Assembly: GCA_016928165.1 (NCBI GenBank)
Contig: JAFGLH010000262.1
Location: forward strand, 1-64,000
DNA: 64,000 bases
Direction: 5' to 3'
Source: Pirellulales bacterium
GTDB lineage: Bacteria > Planctomycetota > Planctomycetia > Pirellulales > Thermoguttaceae
Under the pieces are notes generated by a model. It did not search any database, was not told where the DNA came from, and saw only the letters and a list, made by a program, of their open reading frames with translations. Positions 46,377 to 54,255 of this stretch are shown in pieces (the first letter of the stretch is position 1; each line of letters opens with the position of its first letter). A program made the translations under genes and the position numbers.

Positions 46377-47714
46377 ATGTATAGAGTAATCCGTCGTCGA
46401 GGTGTTACGCAACAGCTACTTGATTTTATATGTGTCTTGGTTATCGCCGCTACAGTGGGCTGCCGGCCGAGCGAGAGCAAACCCCGACCGGAACCGGAAA
46501 AGCCGAATGTAGCGCAGCCGCACTCGGCTGCGAAAGATTCAGCCCAGCCGCCCCCGGCCGCAGAAAGCAAATCCGAACCGGCGGTTCCCGAAACGGTCGC
46601 TCCGCAGAAGAAACCCGAGACTCCCGCCGCGCCGCCTGCCGAGATACCCGCCGCGCCGCCGGCAGCGACCGATCAGACGCTCGAAGTGGCCGTAAAGTTG
46701 ATGCCCGCGCCGGTCGAAAATCCGGCCTCCGAGGCCGCGGCGGAAAAGGACATGAAGCCCTACGCCGAGCGGATCACGGGCACGGACGTGAGCTTCGAGA
46801 TGGTACCGATTGCCGGCGGCGTCTTCAAGCTCGGCAGTCCGCCCGGCGAAGGAGGCCGGAAAGACGACGAAGGGCCGCAAGTCAAAGTAAAAATCGAGCC
46901 GTTTTGGATGGGTAAATGCGAGGTCACCTGGAACGAGTTCGAGTTGTGGGAATCGGGCCTGGACAAACAACGACGCGAGGCCAAAAAGGACTACGCGCCC
47001 AACGTTTGGGACAAGACCGCCGACGCCCTGGCGATTCCCACCCCGCCCTATTCCGACATGACTTTCGGCATGGGCAAGGAGGGTTATCCGGCCATCTGCA
47101 TGACGCAATTCGCCGCGAAGTTGTATTGCAAGTGGCTCACCGCCAAGACAGGACGCTACTATCGCCTGCCGACCGAGGCCGAGTGGGAATACGCCTGCCG
47201 GGCGGGAACGGAAACCGCCTACTCCTTCGGCGACGACCCGGAAAAATTGGACGATTACGCCTGGCACGCCGACAACAGCGAGGAGCAATATCATAAAACG
47301 GGCGAGAAGAAACCCAACCCCTGGGGACTTCACGACATGCACGGCAACGTCTGCGAATGGTGCCTCGACGAGTACGTCGCCGACCGCTACTCGCAGTTGA
47401 AGGGCAATCCGGTCGAAAGCCCCTTGAACGTCGTCGCCAAGTCTTATCCCCAGGTAGTTCGCGGTGGGGCGTGGACCGACGAAGCGGAGCTGCTCCGCAG
47501 CGCCGCGCGTCGCCCGTCGAACCCGCAGTGGAAAGAGCAGGATCCGCAAATCCCGCAGAGCATCTGGTATTTCACCGACGCCGATTTCGTCGGTTTCCGC
47601 GTGGTCCGGCCGTTGCGAGTTCCCACGCCCGAAGAGGCCGCGCGATACGAACTCACCGAGTTCGAGAAGCAAGAGTATCTCGATTACCAAGAGGCCCAGG
47701 CGGGTAAACAGTAG
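46377..47714 (+). CDS. FGE-sulfatase-domain lipoprotein lacking the catalytic cysteines
   Basis: 445 residues: lipoprotein signal with lipobox-like IAATVGC (about residue 28), a Pro/Ala/Glu-rich linker (about 30-125), and a formylglycine-generating-enzyme (SUMF1/FGE) fold: [76 protein letters not shown], and [20 protein letters not shown] ending [10 protein letters not shown]. In true FGEs a Cys pair follows the RGG-S/A-W segment; here no Cys occurs in about the last 110 residues. A binding or scaffold role is more likely than sulfatase maturation. ggag lies 10 nt before the ATG. Confidence 0.85.
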   Translation: MYRVIRRRGVTQQLLDFICVLVIAATVGCRPSESKPRPEPEKPNVAQPHSAAKDSAQPPPAAESKSEPAVPETVAPQKKPETPAAPPAEIPAAPPAATDQTLEVAVKLMPAPVENPASEAAAEKDMKPYAERITGTDVSFEMVPIAGGVFKLGSPPGEGGRKDDEGPQVKVKIEPFWMGKCEVTWNEFELWESGLDKQRREAKKDYAPNVWDKTADALAIPTPPYSDMTFGMGKEGYPAICMTQFAAKLYCKWLTAKTGRYYRLPTEAEWEYACRAGTETAYSFGDDPEKLDDYAWHADNSEEQYHKTGEKKPNPWGLHDMHGNVCEWCLDEYVADRYSQLKGNPVESPLNVVAKSYPQVVRGGAWTDEAELLRSAARRPSNPQWKEQDPQIPQSIWYFTDADFVGFRVVRPLRVPTPEEAARYELTEFEKQEYLDYQEAQAGKQ

Positions 47715-47757
47715 AGGGGAAAGGAGAGAGGGAAGAGAGAGGAGGGGAGAGTGAAAC
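47715..47757. repeat. Purine stutter tract after the FGE-like gene
   Basis: A run of g/a words (aggggaaagg, agagaggg, aagagagagg) starts one base after the stop codon and ends where the gcgactgcggtcgcg palindrome begins (about 47764). It fills part of the gap before the second Gfo/Idh/MocA gene. Confidence 0.55.
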
Positions 47758-47842
47758 GCCCCGCGACTGCGGTCGCGGGGGCGGCGTACCGCTTGCGACT
47801 TTGCAATAATTCATCTATCACTTTTATTTCGGAGCCACAACC

Positions 47843-49150
47843 ATGAACGATAAGAAACCTTCCCGGCGCGATTTTCTCCGTGGAACCACCGCGGCGGCTG
47901 CCGGAGTCGCATTGGCCGGCGGCTTGAACGTCGCCCGAACGGCCCACGCCTCCGGTAGCGATCAACTGAAGATCGCGCTCGTCGGCTGCGGCGGCCGCGG
48001 GCGCGGCGCGGTGATGAACTGCCTGCAATCGTGCGACAACGTCAAGCTGGTGGCCTTGGCCGACGCCTTCGAGGACAATGCGAAGATCAGCCTCAAACTG
48101 TTGCGAAAGGAAGAAAAAATCGCAGCGAAGATCGACGTTCCGCAGGACCGGATATTTTTCGGTTTTGACGCCTATCGTCAGGCGCTGGCGACCGATCCGG
48201 ACGTGGTATTTCTGGCCACGCCGCCCGGCTTCCGGCCGATCCACTACGCGGCGGCCGTCGCGGCCGGCAAGCACGTCTTCATGGAGAAACCCTGCTGCGT
48301 CGACGCCTCCGGATTCCGCTCGTTTATGGAGACCAACAGGCTCGCCGACGAAAAGGGCCTGAAGGTGGTCGTCGGCCTGCAACGCCGCTACAGCCGACCC
48401 TTCATCGAAAAGGTAAAGCGAATCCAGGACGGCGCCATCGGCGACCCGATGCTGATGCGGGCCTATTGGAACTGCGGCCCGATTTGGGTCCGCAAACGCA
48501 AACCTAACCAGAATGAAATGGAATACCAAATGAACAACTGGTATCACTTCGTCTGGCTTTGCGGCGACCACATCGTCGAGCAACACGTCCATAACCTCGA
48601 CGCCTGCAACTGGGTCAAGGACGCGCACCCGGTCGAGGCCAACGGCATGGGCAGTTGCCACGTCCGCGACAATCGCGGCATCGGACAGATTTACGACAAC
48701 CACTGCGTCGAGTTCACCTACGCGGACGGCACGAAATTGTACAGCCAATGCCGCCAACAGCCGAACACCTGGGAACAGGTTACCCAATTCATCCACGGCG
48801 CCAAGGGCGTGATGGAACTGCACTGCCGCGCCGCGGACGACGAGCGCACCAGCAGCGACGGCCACGGCTCCGACGGCTACGACCTGGAGCAGATCGCATT
48901 GATCGACGCGATCCGCAACGGCACGAAACGCAACGACGGCTGGTACGGCGCGACCAGCACCTTCACCGGCATTTTGGGCCGCATGGCGACCTACTCCGGC
49001 AAGCTGGTTAAGTGGGACGAGGCCGTGGCGGGCGGGCCGGACGAAATGCCCAAACGCTTCGCCTTCGACGCCGATCCGCCGGCGATGCCCGACGCCGACG
49101 GCAATTACCCCATGCCCGTGCCGGGCTTATACAAGCCGTATCGGACGTAG
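47843..49150 (+). CDS. Tat-exported Gfo/Idh/MocA-family oxidoreductase
   Basis: 435 residues: twin-arginine signal PSRRDFLRGTTAAAAGVALA (6-25), Rossmann motif ALVGCGGRGRGAVMN, LVALADAFED, VVFLATPPGFRPIHYAAAVAAGK, the conserved MEKPCCVDASG (EKP) and VVGLQRRYSRPF. The C-terminal domain has YHFVWLCGDHIVEQHVHNLD, whose D-H-x-x-x-Q-x-x-H signature is the most common planctomycete subgroup. ggag lies 8 nt before the ATG. The stop codon TAG runs directly into a hairpin (49150-49169). It may be co-transcribed with the FGE-like gene upstream. Confidence 0.92.
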   Translation: MNDKKPSRRDFLRGTTAAAAGVALAGGLNVARTAHASGSDQLKIALVGCGGRGRGAVMNCLQSCDNVKLVALADAFEDNAKISLKLLRKEEKIAAKIDVPQDRIFFGFDAYRQALATDPDVVFLATPPGFRPIHYAAAVAAGKHVFMEKPCCVDASGFRSFMETNRLADEKGLKVVVGLQRRYSRPFIEKVKRIQDGAIGDPMLMRAYWNCGPIWVRKRKPNQNEMEYQMNNWYHFVWLCGDHIVEQHVHNLDACNWVKDAHPVEANGMGSCHVRDNRGIGQIYDNHCVEFTYADGTKLYSQCRQQPNTWEQVTQFIHGAKGVMELHCRAADDERTSSDGHGSDGYDLEQIALIDAIRNGTKRNDGWYGATSTFTGILGRMATYSGKLVKWDEAVAGGPDEMPKRFAFDADPPAMPDADGNYPMPVPGLYKPYRT

Positions 49151-49169
49151 AACGGATTTCAATCCGTTC
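49150..49169. terminator. 9-bp hairpin beginning at the TAG stop of the oxidoreductase gene
   Basis: gaacggatt (49150-49158) pairs perfectly with aatccgttc (49161-49169) with a 2-nt loop. The first stem base is the G of the TAG stop. It lies between convergent genes and could serve both, but has no T tract. Confidence 0.55.
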
Positions 49170-49189
49170 CCGGCACGTGCCAAGTTGAT

Positions 49190-50689
49190 TTATTTCATCC
49201 GGCTTTGTTGCGCCAGATGGCCCCGCAAATGCGGGAATAAATCCTTATAGAACGCCATTCGCTCGCGATAGATCGCCTGTCGGGCTGGTTGCGGCGTGAA
49301 CTCGCGTCCCCGCGTGGCGAGCAGTGCGGCCCCCTCGGCCGGCGATGCGAACTCGCCCGTGGCCGCGCCGGCGATTATCGCCGCCCCCAACAGTCCGCAC
49401 TCGGTATACTTGGCGCGGACCAGCGGCACGCCGTAGACGTCCGCCTTGATTTGCAGCCAGGCATCGCTCCGCGCCCCGCCGCCAGTGGCAATCAACTCCG
49501 AGGCGTCGATCCCCAGCGGCCCCAATCGGTCGAGGGCCTCGGCAAAGTAATACGCGACGCCCTCCATGATCGCCTTGAGTATTTCGCCGCGGTCGGTCGA
49601 TGCGCGGAGGCCGAGAATCACGCCCGACGTATCGCTGATGAAATCGGGCGAACCGGTCGGCGCGAAACAAGGGAGCACGAACAAATTGGTCGGCTCGGGT
49701 GGCATCTCGGCGGCCAGCGCGTCGTAGATGTCCGGCTCGTCTTTCCGCTCGACGGCGAAGGTGTCGCGGAACCAGCGCACCAGCGACCCGGCCTGGTTGA
49801 AGAGAAAGCTGACGAACAGCCCCGGGGCGACATGGTGTTGAACGTTCATTCCCGCGGCCAACATTTCGGCCGTGGCCGGGACCTTTTCGTAGACGGGGGT
49901 AATGCACTCGAAGGTCCCTATTCCGTCGACCGCGCGGCCGGCGGCCGCAATGCCCGCCCCCAAGGCGTTACAGCACTGGTCGTGTCCGCCGACGACCACT
50001 TTAACGCCCTTCGGCAAGCCGAGTTCTTCGGCAAGGCGATGGTCCACCTCCCCGGCCACCGTCCCGGCGGGCAAACAGCGGGGCAATTTCTCTCGGTCCA
50101 ACCCGCAGACCTCCAGCAGTTCCTCGGACCAATCCTCGCGGCGGATGTCGAACAGCAGCGTCCGATTGGCGTGCGAATGGCTGACGAACGGCTCGCACCC
50201 CAGCGCCATCGCGGTCAGGCCGTCCCAAAGCAGGAACCGGTTGGCGCCGCGGTAAAGTTCCGGGTCGTTGTCGCGGAGCCAGCACAGCTTCGGCATGGTG
50301 TAGCCGGCCGAGAGAATGTTGGGATTAATCCGGTAGACCGCCTCCGACCCCATTTCCTCGCCGAGCCGTTGAGCGTAGCGGATGCCCCGGGAATCGGAGG
50401 AGAGAATGCTGTTTCCGAGGATTCGCCCGTGCCGGTCGACCGGCGTGGCGGCCTCGCCCAGCGCGCTGACCGCCAGGGCGGCGATCGGATCGGCCCGCGC
50501 GGCGGCGGCGACTTGGGCAATCACATCCTTGATTTGACGGACCACCGCGGCGCTGTCCAACTCGGCCCAATCCGGCCGTGGATGCAAGGTGGGGTACTCG
50601 CGATAGGCGTCGGCCAGAACTTTGCCCGAGCCGTCGAAGGCGGCCGCCTTGACGCCCGTCGTCCCCACGTCGATCCCCAGCAGGCTCAT
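49190..50689 (-). CDS. FGGY-family carbohydrate kinase (xylulokinase/ribulokinase-like)
   Basis: 499-residue sugar kinase of the ASKHA fold. Motifs: phosphate-1 GIDVGTTGVKAAAFD at the N-terminus, the substrate-site region ALGEAATPVDRHGR, KVVVGGHDQCCNALG (phosphate-2), and ELIATGGGARSDAWLQIKAD with YGVPL (FGGY signature 2), then the closing GAAIIAGAATGEF. Its ATG overlaps the stop of the sugar isomerase gene by 4 nt, so it probably phosphorylates the ketose product of that isomerase. Xylulose, ribulose or fuculose cannot be told apart from sequence. Confidence 0.9.
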   Translation of the reverse strand: MSLLGIDVGTTGVKAAAFDGSGKVLADAYREYPTLHPRPDWAELDSAAVVRQIKDVIAQVAAAARADPIAALAVSALGEAATPVDRHGRILGNSILSSDSRGIRYAQRLGEEMGSEAVYRINPNILSAGYTMPKLCWLRDNDPELYRGANRFLLWDGLTAMALGCEPFVSHSHANRTLLFDIRREDWSEELLEVCGLDREKLPRCLPAGTVAGEVDHRLAEELGLPKGVKVVVGGHDQCCNALGAGIAAAGRAVDGIGTFECITPVYEKVPATAEMLAAGMNVQHHVAPGLFVSFLFNQAGSLVRWFRDTFAVERKDEPDIYDALAAEMPPEPTNLFVLPCFAPTGSPDFISDTSGVILGLRASTDRGEILKAIMEGVAYYFAEALDRLGPLGIDASELIATGGGARSDAWLQIKADVYGVPLVRAKYTECGLLGAAIIAGAATGEFASPAEGAALLATRGREFTPQPARQAIYRERMAFYKDLFPHLRGHLAQQSRMK

Positions 50690-52089
50690 ACGATAGTCAC
50701 CTCGTGGCCAAGGTATCGAGCAAGCGCCTCCCAGACCGGGGCCGCCAGCCGGCCGCCGGCGACGCTCACGTGGTGTCGATGGCCCAGATAGCCGATCGTT
50801 TGCAAGACGGTCTGCAAGTCGGGGATCTCGGCCGCCGCCGCGCAGCCGAAGAAATCATCGGGGATTGGATCGTCGGTGAAACGCCCCTCGCCGAGATAGA
50901 ACTCCAGCCGCCCGTCGCGGGTCAGCATGGAGCCGAAGGTCATCTCCATCGGCTTTATCCGGCCGACGTTGCAGCCGAACGAGCAGCCCGGGGGCAGGGC
51001 GTTGTCGAGAATCGAATGGGTGACGATGCGTCCTCGGCCGGTCATCAGGCTCCAGGGTACCGGACCGCAATGGAAGAGGATGCACTTGTCGGGCTGATCG
51101 GCGTAGTTATTGTTCCAATCGAGGCAGATCGCCGGGCCGTCCGAGGCGGCGGCCAGGGCGTGCATCGCCACGGCGCTGCCTATGTCCACTTCGCAGGCGG
51201 CCGAAATGCCCCGGTCGTTCAACTCGCCCATCAAGACGCACGGCGAGACGTGCAACTGCTCCTGGATCTCGGTCCAGCAGCGCAGCGCGATCGCGTCCAA
51301 GTGCAACTCGTCGATGTATTGATCGAGCACCACGCCGAGCCGGCTCAGCATGGCGAGCGCTTCGGGCGGAACGCCGCTCCAATCGGCCGCGGCGCGGAGC
51401 TTCTCGGCCTTCGCCTTGACCTCCGCCGCGTCTTCGCCTTGTCTCCTCACCCGCTCGAAAACGGCGGAGAGATCAACTGTTTCGGTGGTGATGCCGGCCT
51501 GTTGCAGGGCCAATTCGTCGATCCGCACGGTCTTGAACGGCGTGGTCCGCGCGCCGAAGGCGCCGACGGTCATTCTTTTCAGCGCGGCGGTCGCCCGGCA
51601 GAGCCGATCGAAATAGTCCACCTGCCCGGCGAACTCGGCGGCGGACGGATGGACCGTGTGCGGCGGCAGGGCGGTGAACTTTACCCCGTATTGACCGAAC
51701 ACGTCCATCACCGACAGTTTGCCGCAGAACGAATCGCGCCGCAGCTCGGGGGCCATCTTGTCCAGCTCGTCCGGATATGCCTGCACCAGAATCGGCACGC
51801 CGGCGTCTTGCAGCGCGGCCACCGCGCCGGTCTCGTCGCCGAAGTTTGGCAGGCAGAGGACCACGCCCTGATACTCGCCCTCGTGTCGGCGAAGAAACTG
51901 GGCGTAAACGCGTCCCTCCTCGGGCGTCTCGACCGCGCCGTGGCGGGTGGCGTCCTCGTCGAGCAATAATACCTTGTGGCCCATTCGTTCCAGCGACTCG
52001 CGCATCTCGCGCCGCGCCGCCGCCTGGAGCGAGGCGGGAAAGAATCCCCGGTTGCCAAAAAACAGGGCAAAAGTCGATTTCCGCGACAC
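50686..52089 (-). CDS. L-fucose/L-arabinose isomerase-family protein
   Basis: 467-residue aldose-ketose isomerase-fold protein. The N-terminal domain (LFFGNRGFFPASLQAAARRE, VVLCLPNFGDETGAVAALQD) and the C-terminal metal site are visible: the Glu in SAACEVDIGSAVAMHAL, the Asp in ICLDWNNNYAD, and a C-terminal His in YLGHRHHVSVAGG, corresponding to the Mn ligands of FucI. The Glu, Asp and His are intact. It is coupled to the FGGY kinase by ATGA, making an isomerase-kinase module for a pentose or deoxyhexose. Specificity is unknown; no aldolase gene is adjacent. Confidence 0.85.
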   Translation of the reverse strand: MSRKSTFALFFGNRGFFPASLQAAARREMRESLERMGHKVLLLDEDATRHGAVETPEEGRVYAQFLRRHEGEYQGVVLCLPNFGDETGAVAALQDAGVPILVQAYPDELDKMAPELRRDSFCGKLSVMDVFGQYGVKFTALPPHTVHPSAAEFAGQVDYFDRLCRATAALKRMTVGAFGARTTPFKTVRIDELALQQAGITTETVDLSAVFERVRRQGEDAAEVKAKAEKLRAAADWSGVPPEALAMLSRLGVVLDQYIDELHLDAIALRCWTEIQEQLHVSPCVLMGELNDRGISAACEVDIGSAVAMHALAAASDGPAICLDWNNNYADQPDKCILFHCGPVPWSLMTGRGRIVTHSILDNALPPGCSFGCNVGRIKPMEMTFGSMLTRDGRLEFYLGEGRFTDDPIPDDFFGCAAAAEIPDLQTVLQTIGYLGHRHHVSVAGGRLAAPVWEALARYLGHEVTIV

Positions 52090-52141
52090 GGCTGACGGTC
52101 CTTTTCAAAAAAAGCAGGGTGCATCGTGGACGCACCAAAGA

Positions 52142-52480
52142 TTACTTCGATCCACGCTTGCAGAGCGGGGAGGTCAACAGGCCGACCAGAATCGCTCCCA
52201 AAACACCTACAATTATTCCCACCTTAACAAAAGCCACGAAATTAAACCACCGGTCCATCGGGTAGAAAGCTCCGCAAAGGACCGCAATTCCGCATATTCC
52301 AGCGCTCAGCAGCGGCCCGCAGATCAAAGCCAGCAGCGTCAAGGCGAGGTACCGCCGCCGGCCTGAACGACCGGGTCGGCGGAGAAAGACGACGATCAGC
52401 AAGGCACAAATCAAAATCCCCACGCCTACTCCCGTGAGGAATTGACGCGGCGGCGGATTGGCGAACAGGGAGCAATCCAT
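52142..52480 (-). CDS. Small membrane protein with three predicted TM segments
   Basis: No family is recognised. The 112-residue protein has hydrophobic segments at about 14-33, 43-69 and 83-104, joined by short basic loops (RRPGRSGRRRYLALTLLALI), so the loop between TM1 and TM2 is probably cytoplasmic. The start has aaggcg at acceptable spacing and lies 3 nt after the stop of the DUF4340 gene, which implies co-translation with the GldFG/DUF4340 transporter genes. A role as a small subunit of that membrane complex is possible but unproven. Confidence 0.6.
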   Translation of the reverse strand: MDCSLFANPPPRQFLTGVGVGILICALLIVVFLRRPGRSGRRRYLALTLLALICGPLLSAGICGIAVLCGAFYPMDRWFNFVAFVKVGIIVGVLGAILVGLLTSPLCKRGSK

Positions 52481-52483
52481 TCG

Positions 52484-54184
52484 CTACTTCGCCTTTTCCC
52501 GGTTCTTAAGATCGTCCAGGACCTCGTCCGGAAAGGCGCCTGGGTCGTGGGCGTCCGTGGGGGCGTCCGCCGCCGGCTTGTCCGCCGCCGGTTTCTCTTT
52601 CTTTTTGATCAGTTCGGATCGGGTAAGGTGGATTTTCTTGTACACGTCGTTCGAGATGACATAATACCAACCGGCGAAGCGGGCGTTCAGCTCGGCCACG
52701 CGATTTTTCCCCTCTTCGACGAGCAGGTCGTATTCGTCCTGCTTCCGCTGGTTGTCCTTTTCGATCCGCTCCCGTTCGATCTTGATTTCGGCGGGGGTTT
52801 TTGCGGGTGGTTCGGCGGGCTTTTCCTCGTCGCTCTTTGCCCCGTCCGGTTTGGCCTCTTCGCCTTCTTTTTTGGAATCCCCCTCCGCCGCGGCCTCTTT
52901 CGGTTGTTCCGGGGCCTCTTTCGCGGCCTGGGGCGACGGCGCCTCGTCGGGCAACGGCTCGAACTGCGGCTTGGGGATAATCTCGGGATTGAACTCGGTC
53001 ATCACGAACAGGTAGCGGTTGACCCCTTTGTCGGCGTCCTTGCCCGGTTCGCCTTCGGCTGATTTTTCCGTCTCGACCGGCGCGCTGCCGGTCGCTATTT
53101 CGCCGAAGCGGAGTACGTATTCAACGCCGTCCTTCATCGTAACGCGGACCTCGCCCTCGTTGGAGAACAACTCGACGCGGTCGTTCAATTTGGCCACGAA
53201 AAATCCCTTTCGGGCCAACGATTCGACGGCCTCGTCCCGGTTGATGAAATCGGCGTCGGCCTTCAAGTCGGCGCTTAGCCCGGCCGGCTTGGGACTGACG
53301 TCGACGATCTTCAGATCGTCCAAGGCGGCGAGCATCTCGTTCAATTTATCGGTATTCAACTCCTCGTCTTCGGCCGGTTTGACCGGTTCCCACTTGCCGG
53401 CGGCGAACTTCAAGTCCTCAATCAGTTTCCAACGCTCTTTGCCCGCGTCGTCGTAGGAGACGCGAATCTCGCCGCGTTGGATCAGTGCCCCGTTCAACTC
53501 ATCTACTGAATAGTCGCGGAGCCACAAGCGGCGCACGTCCCAACTCTGGATGTCCAACAGGTTTCGCTCGATCCAGTCGTCGAACTTCGTCGACAACGCC
53601 GAAGTGTTCAATTCGACGACGTAGATCGGGTTTTCGCCGACTTTGCGGACGTAGCGCTGCTCCGCAGTCGCCTTGGCGTCTTGATCCGTCCGGGCTTTCT
53701 TGCCGATCACCAGGTCCAGCAGGGTCTTGCCTTCAGCGTCGCGCATGACCACCCGATCGCCGACTCCGGTTGCCCCGACGCGGAGCTTTTTCGGATCGGG
53801 CTCGACGACGCCGAACTCTTGTTGATCGCCGCGTTGGTCTCCGGCCACTTCGAAGATTCTCAGGCCCATCAGCGCGGAAGCCGCGTCGGCCACGCGGTCC
53901 TTGGCGTCGGCCGGGTAGTCGTAGTGCGAGGGGATCACCCAGCGGGTTTTGCCCTTCACTTCCTTCTGGGCGACCTCGAACGAGATCACCTCGGCCGACT
54001 CCTCATTGTATTTGACGATCTCCACGCCAGTCACGGCCAGAGGGTCGTCGAAATCGGGATAGAGCGGCTTTCCGCGTTGGTCTTCCGGGTCGATCATCTG
54101 CGCCTTCGGCAGAGTGAATATCACCACCAGCGCCACCACGGCGGCCAAGGCCACGAAGGTCAGCGTTTTCGTTGTTTCGTTCAT
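52484..54184 (-). CDS. DUF4340 domain membrane-anchored protein
   Basis: 566 residues: one N-terminal membrane anchor (about 7-26, TLTFVALAAVVALVVIFTLP), then repeated beta-rich DUF4340 units (about 45-390; VVMRDAEGKTLLDLVIGKKA, YVRKVGENPIYVVEL, DWIERNLLDIQSWDVRRLWL), an acidic Pro/Ala/Glu-rich linker (about 400-490) and a helical end. DUF4340 proteins regularly follow GldF/GldG-like ABC genes, as here, and are thought to be extracytoplasmic components of that system; the function is unknown. No Shine-Dalgarno precedes the ATG; the upstream gap consists of a ggttttc repeat (plus strand). Confidence 0.85.
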   Translation of the reverse strand: MNETTKTLTFVALAAVVALVVIFTLPKAQMIDPEDQRGKPLYPDFDDPLAVTGVEIVKYNEESAEVISFEVAQKEVKGKTRWVIPSHYDYPADAKDRVADAASALMGLRIFEVAGDQRGDQQEFGVVEPDPKKLRVGATGVGDRVVMRDAEGKTLLDLVIGKKARTDQDAKATAEQRYVRKVGENPIYVVELNTSALSTKFDDWIERNLLDIQSWDVRRLWLRDYSVDELNGALIQRGEIRVSYDDAGKERWKLIEDLKFAAGKWEPVKPAEDEELNTDKLNEMLAALDDLKIVDVSPKPAGLSADLKADADFINRDEAVESLARKGFFVAKLNDRVELFSNEGEVRVTMKDGVEYVLRFGEIATGSAPVETEKSAEGEPGKDADKGVNRYLFVMTEFNPEIIPKPQFEPLPDEAPSPQAAKEAPEQPKEAAAEGDSKKEGEEAKPDGAKSDEEKPAEPPAKTPAEIKIERERIEKDNQRKQDEYDLLVEEGKNRVAELNARFAGWYYVISNDVYKKIHLTRSELIKKKEKPAADKPAADAPTDAHDPGAFPDEVLDDLKNREKAK

Positions 54185-54255
54185 GGGGAAAACGAGTTGT
54201 TGGTTTTCGGTTTTCGGTTTTCAGTTTATGGGACGCGACCGGCGGTCGCGGCTTC
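54185..54255. repeat. Short gap with heptamer repeat (ggttttc) and palindrome
   Basis: Between the GldFG-like stop (54256) and the DUF4340 start (54184) the plus strand reads three copies of ggttttc (about 54202-54222), then a palindrome gcgaccggcggtcgc (about 54236-54250). On the mRNA the repeat is c/a-rich and unstructured and lies where a ribosome binding site would be. Confidence 0.6.
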
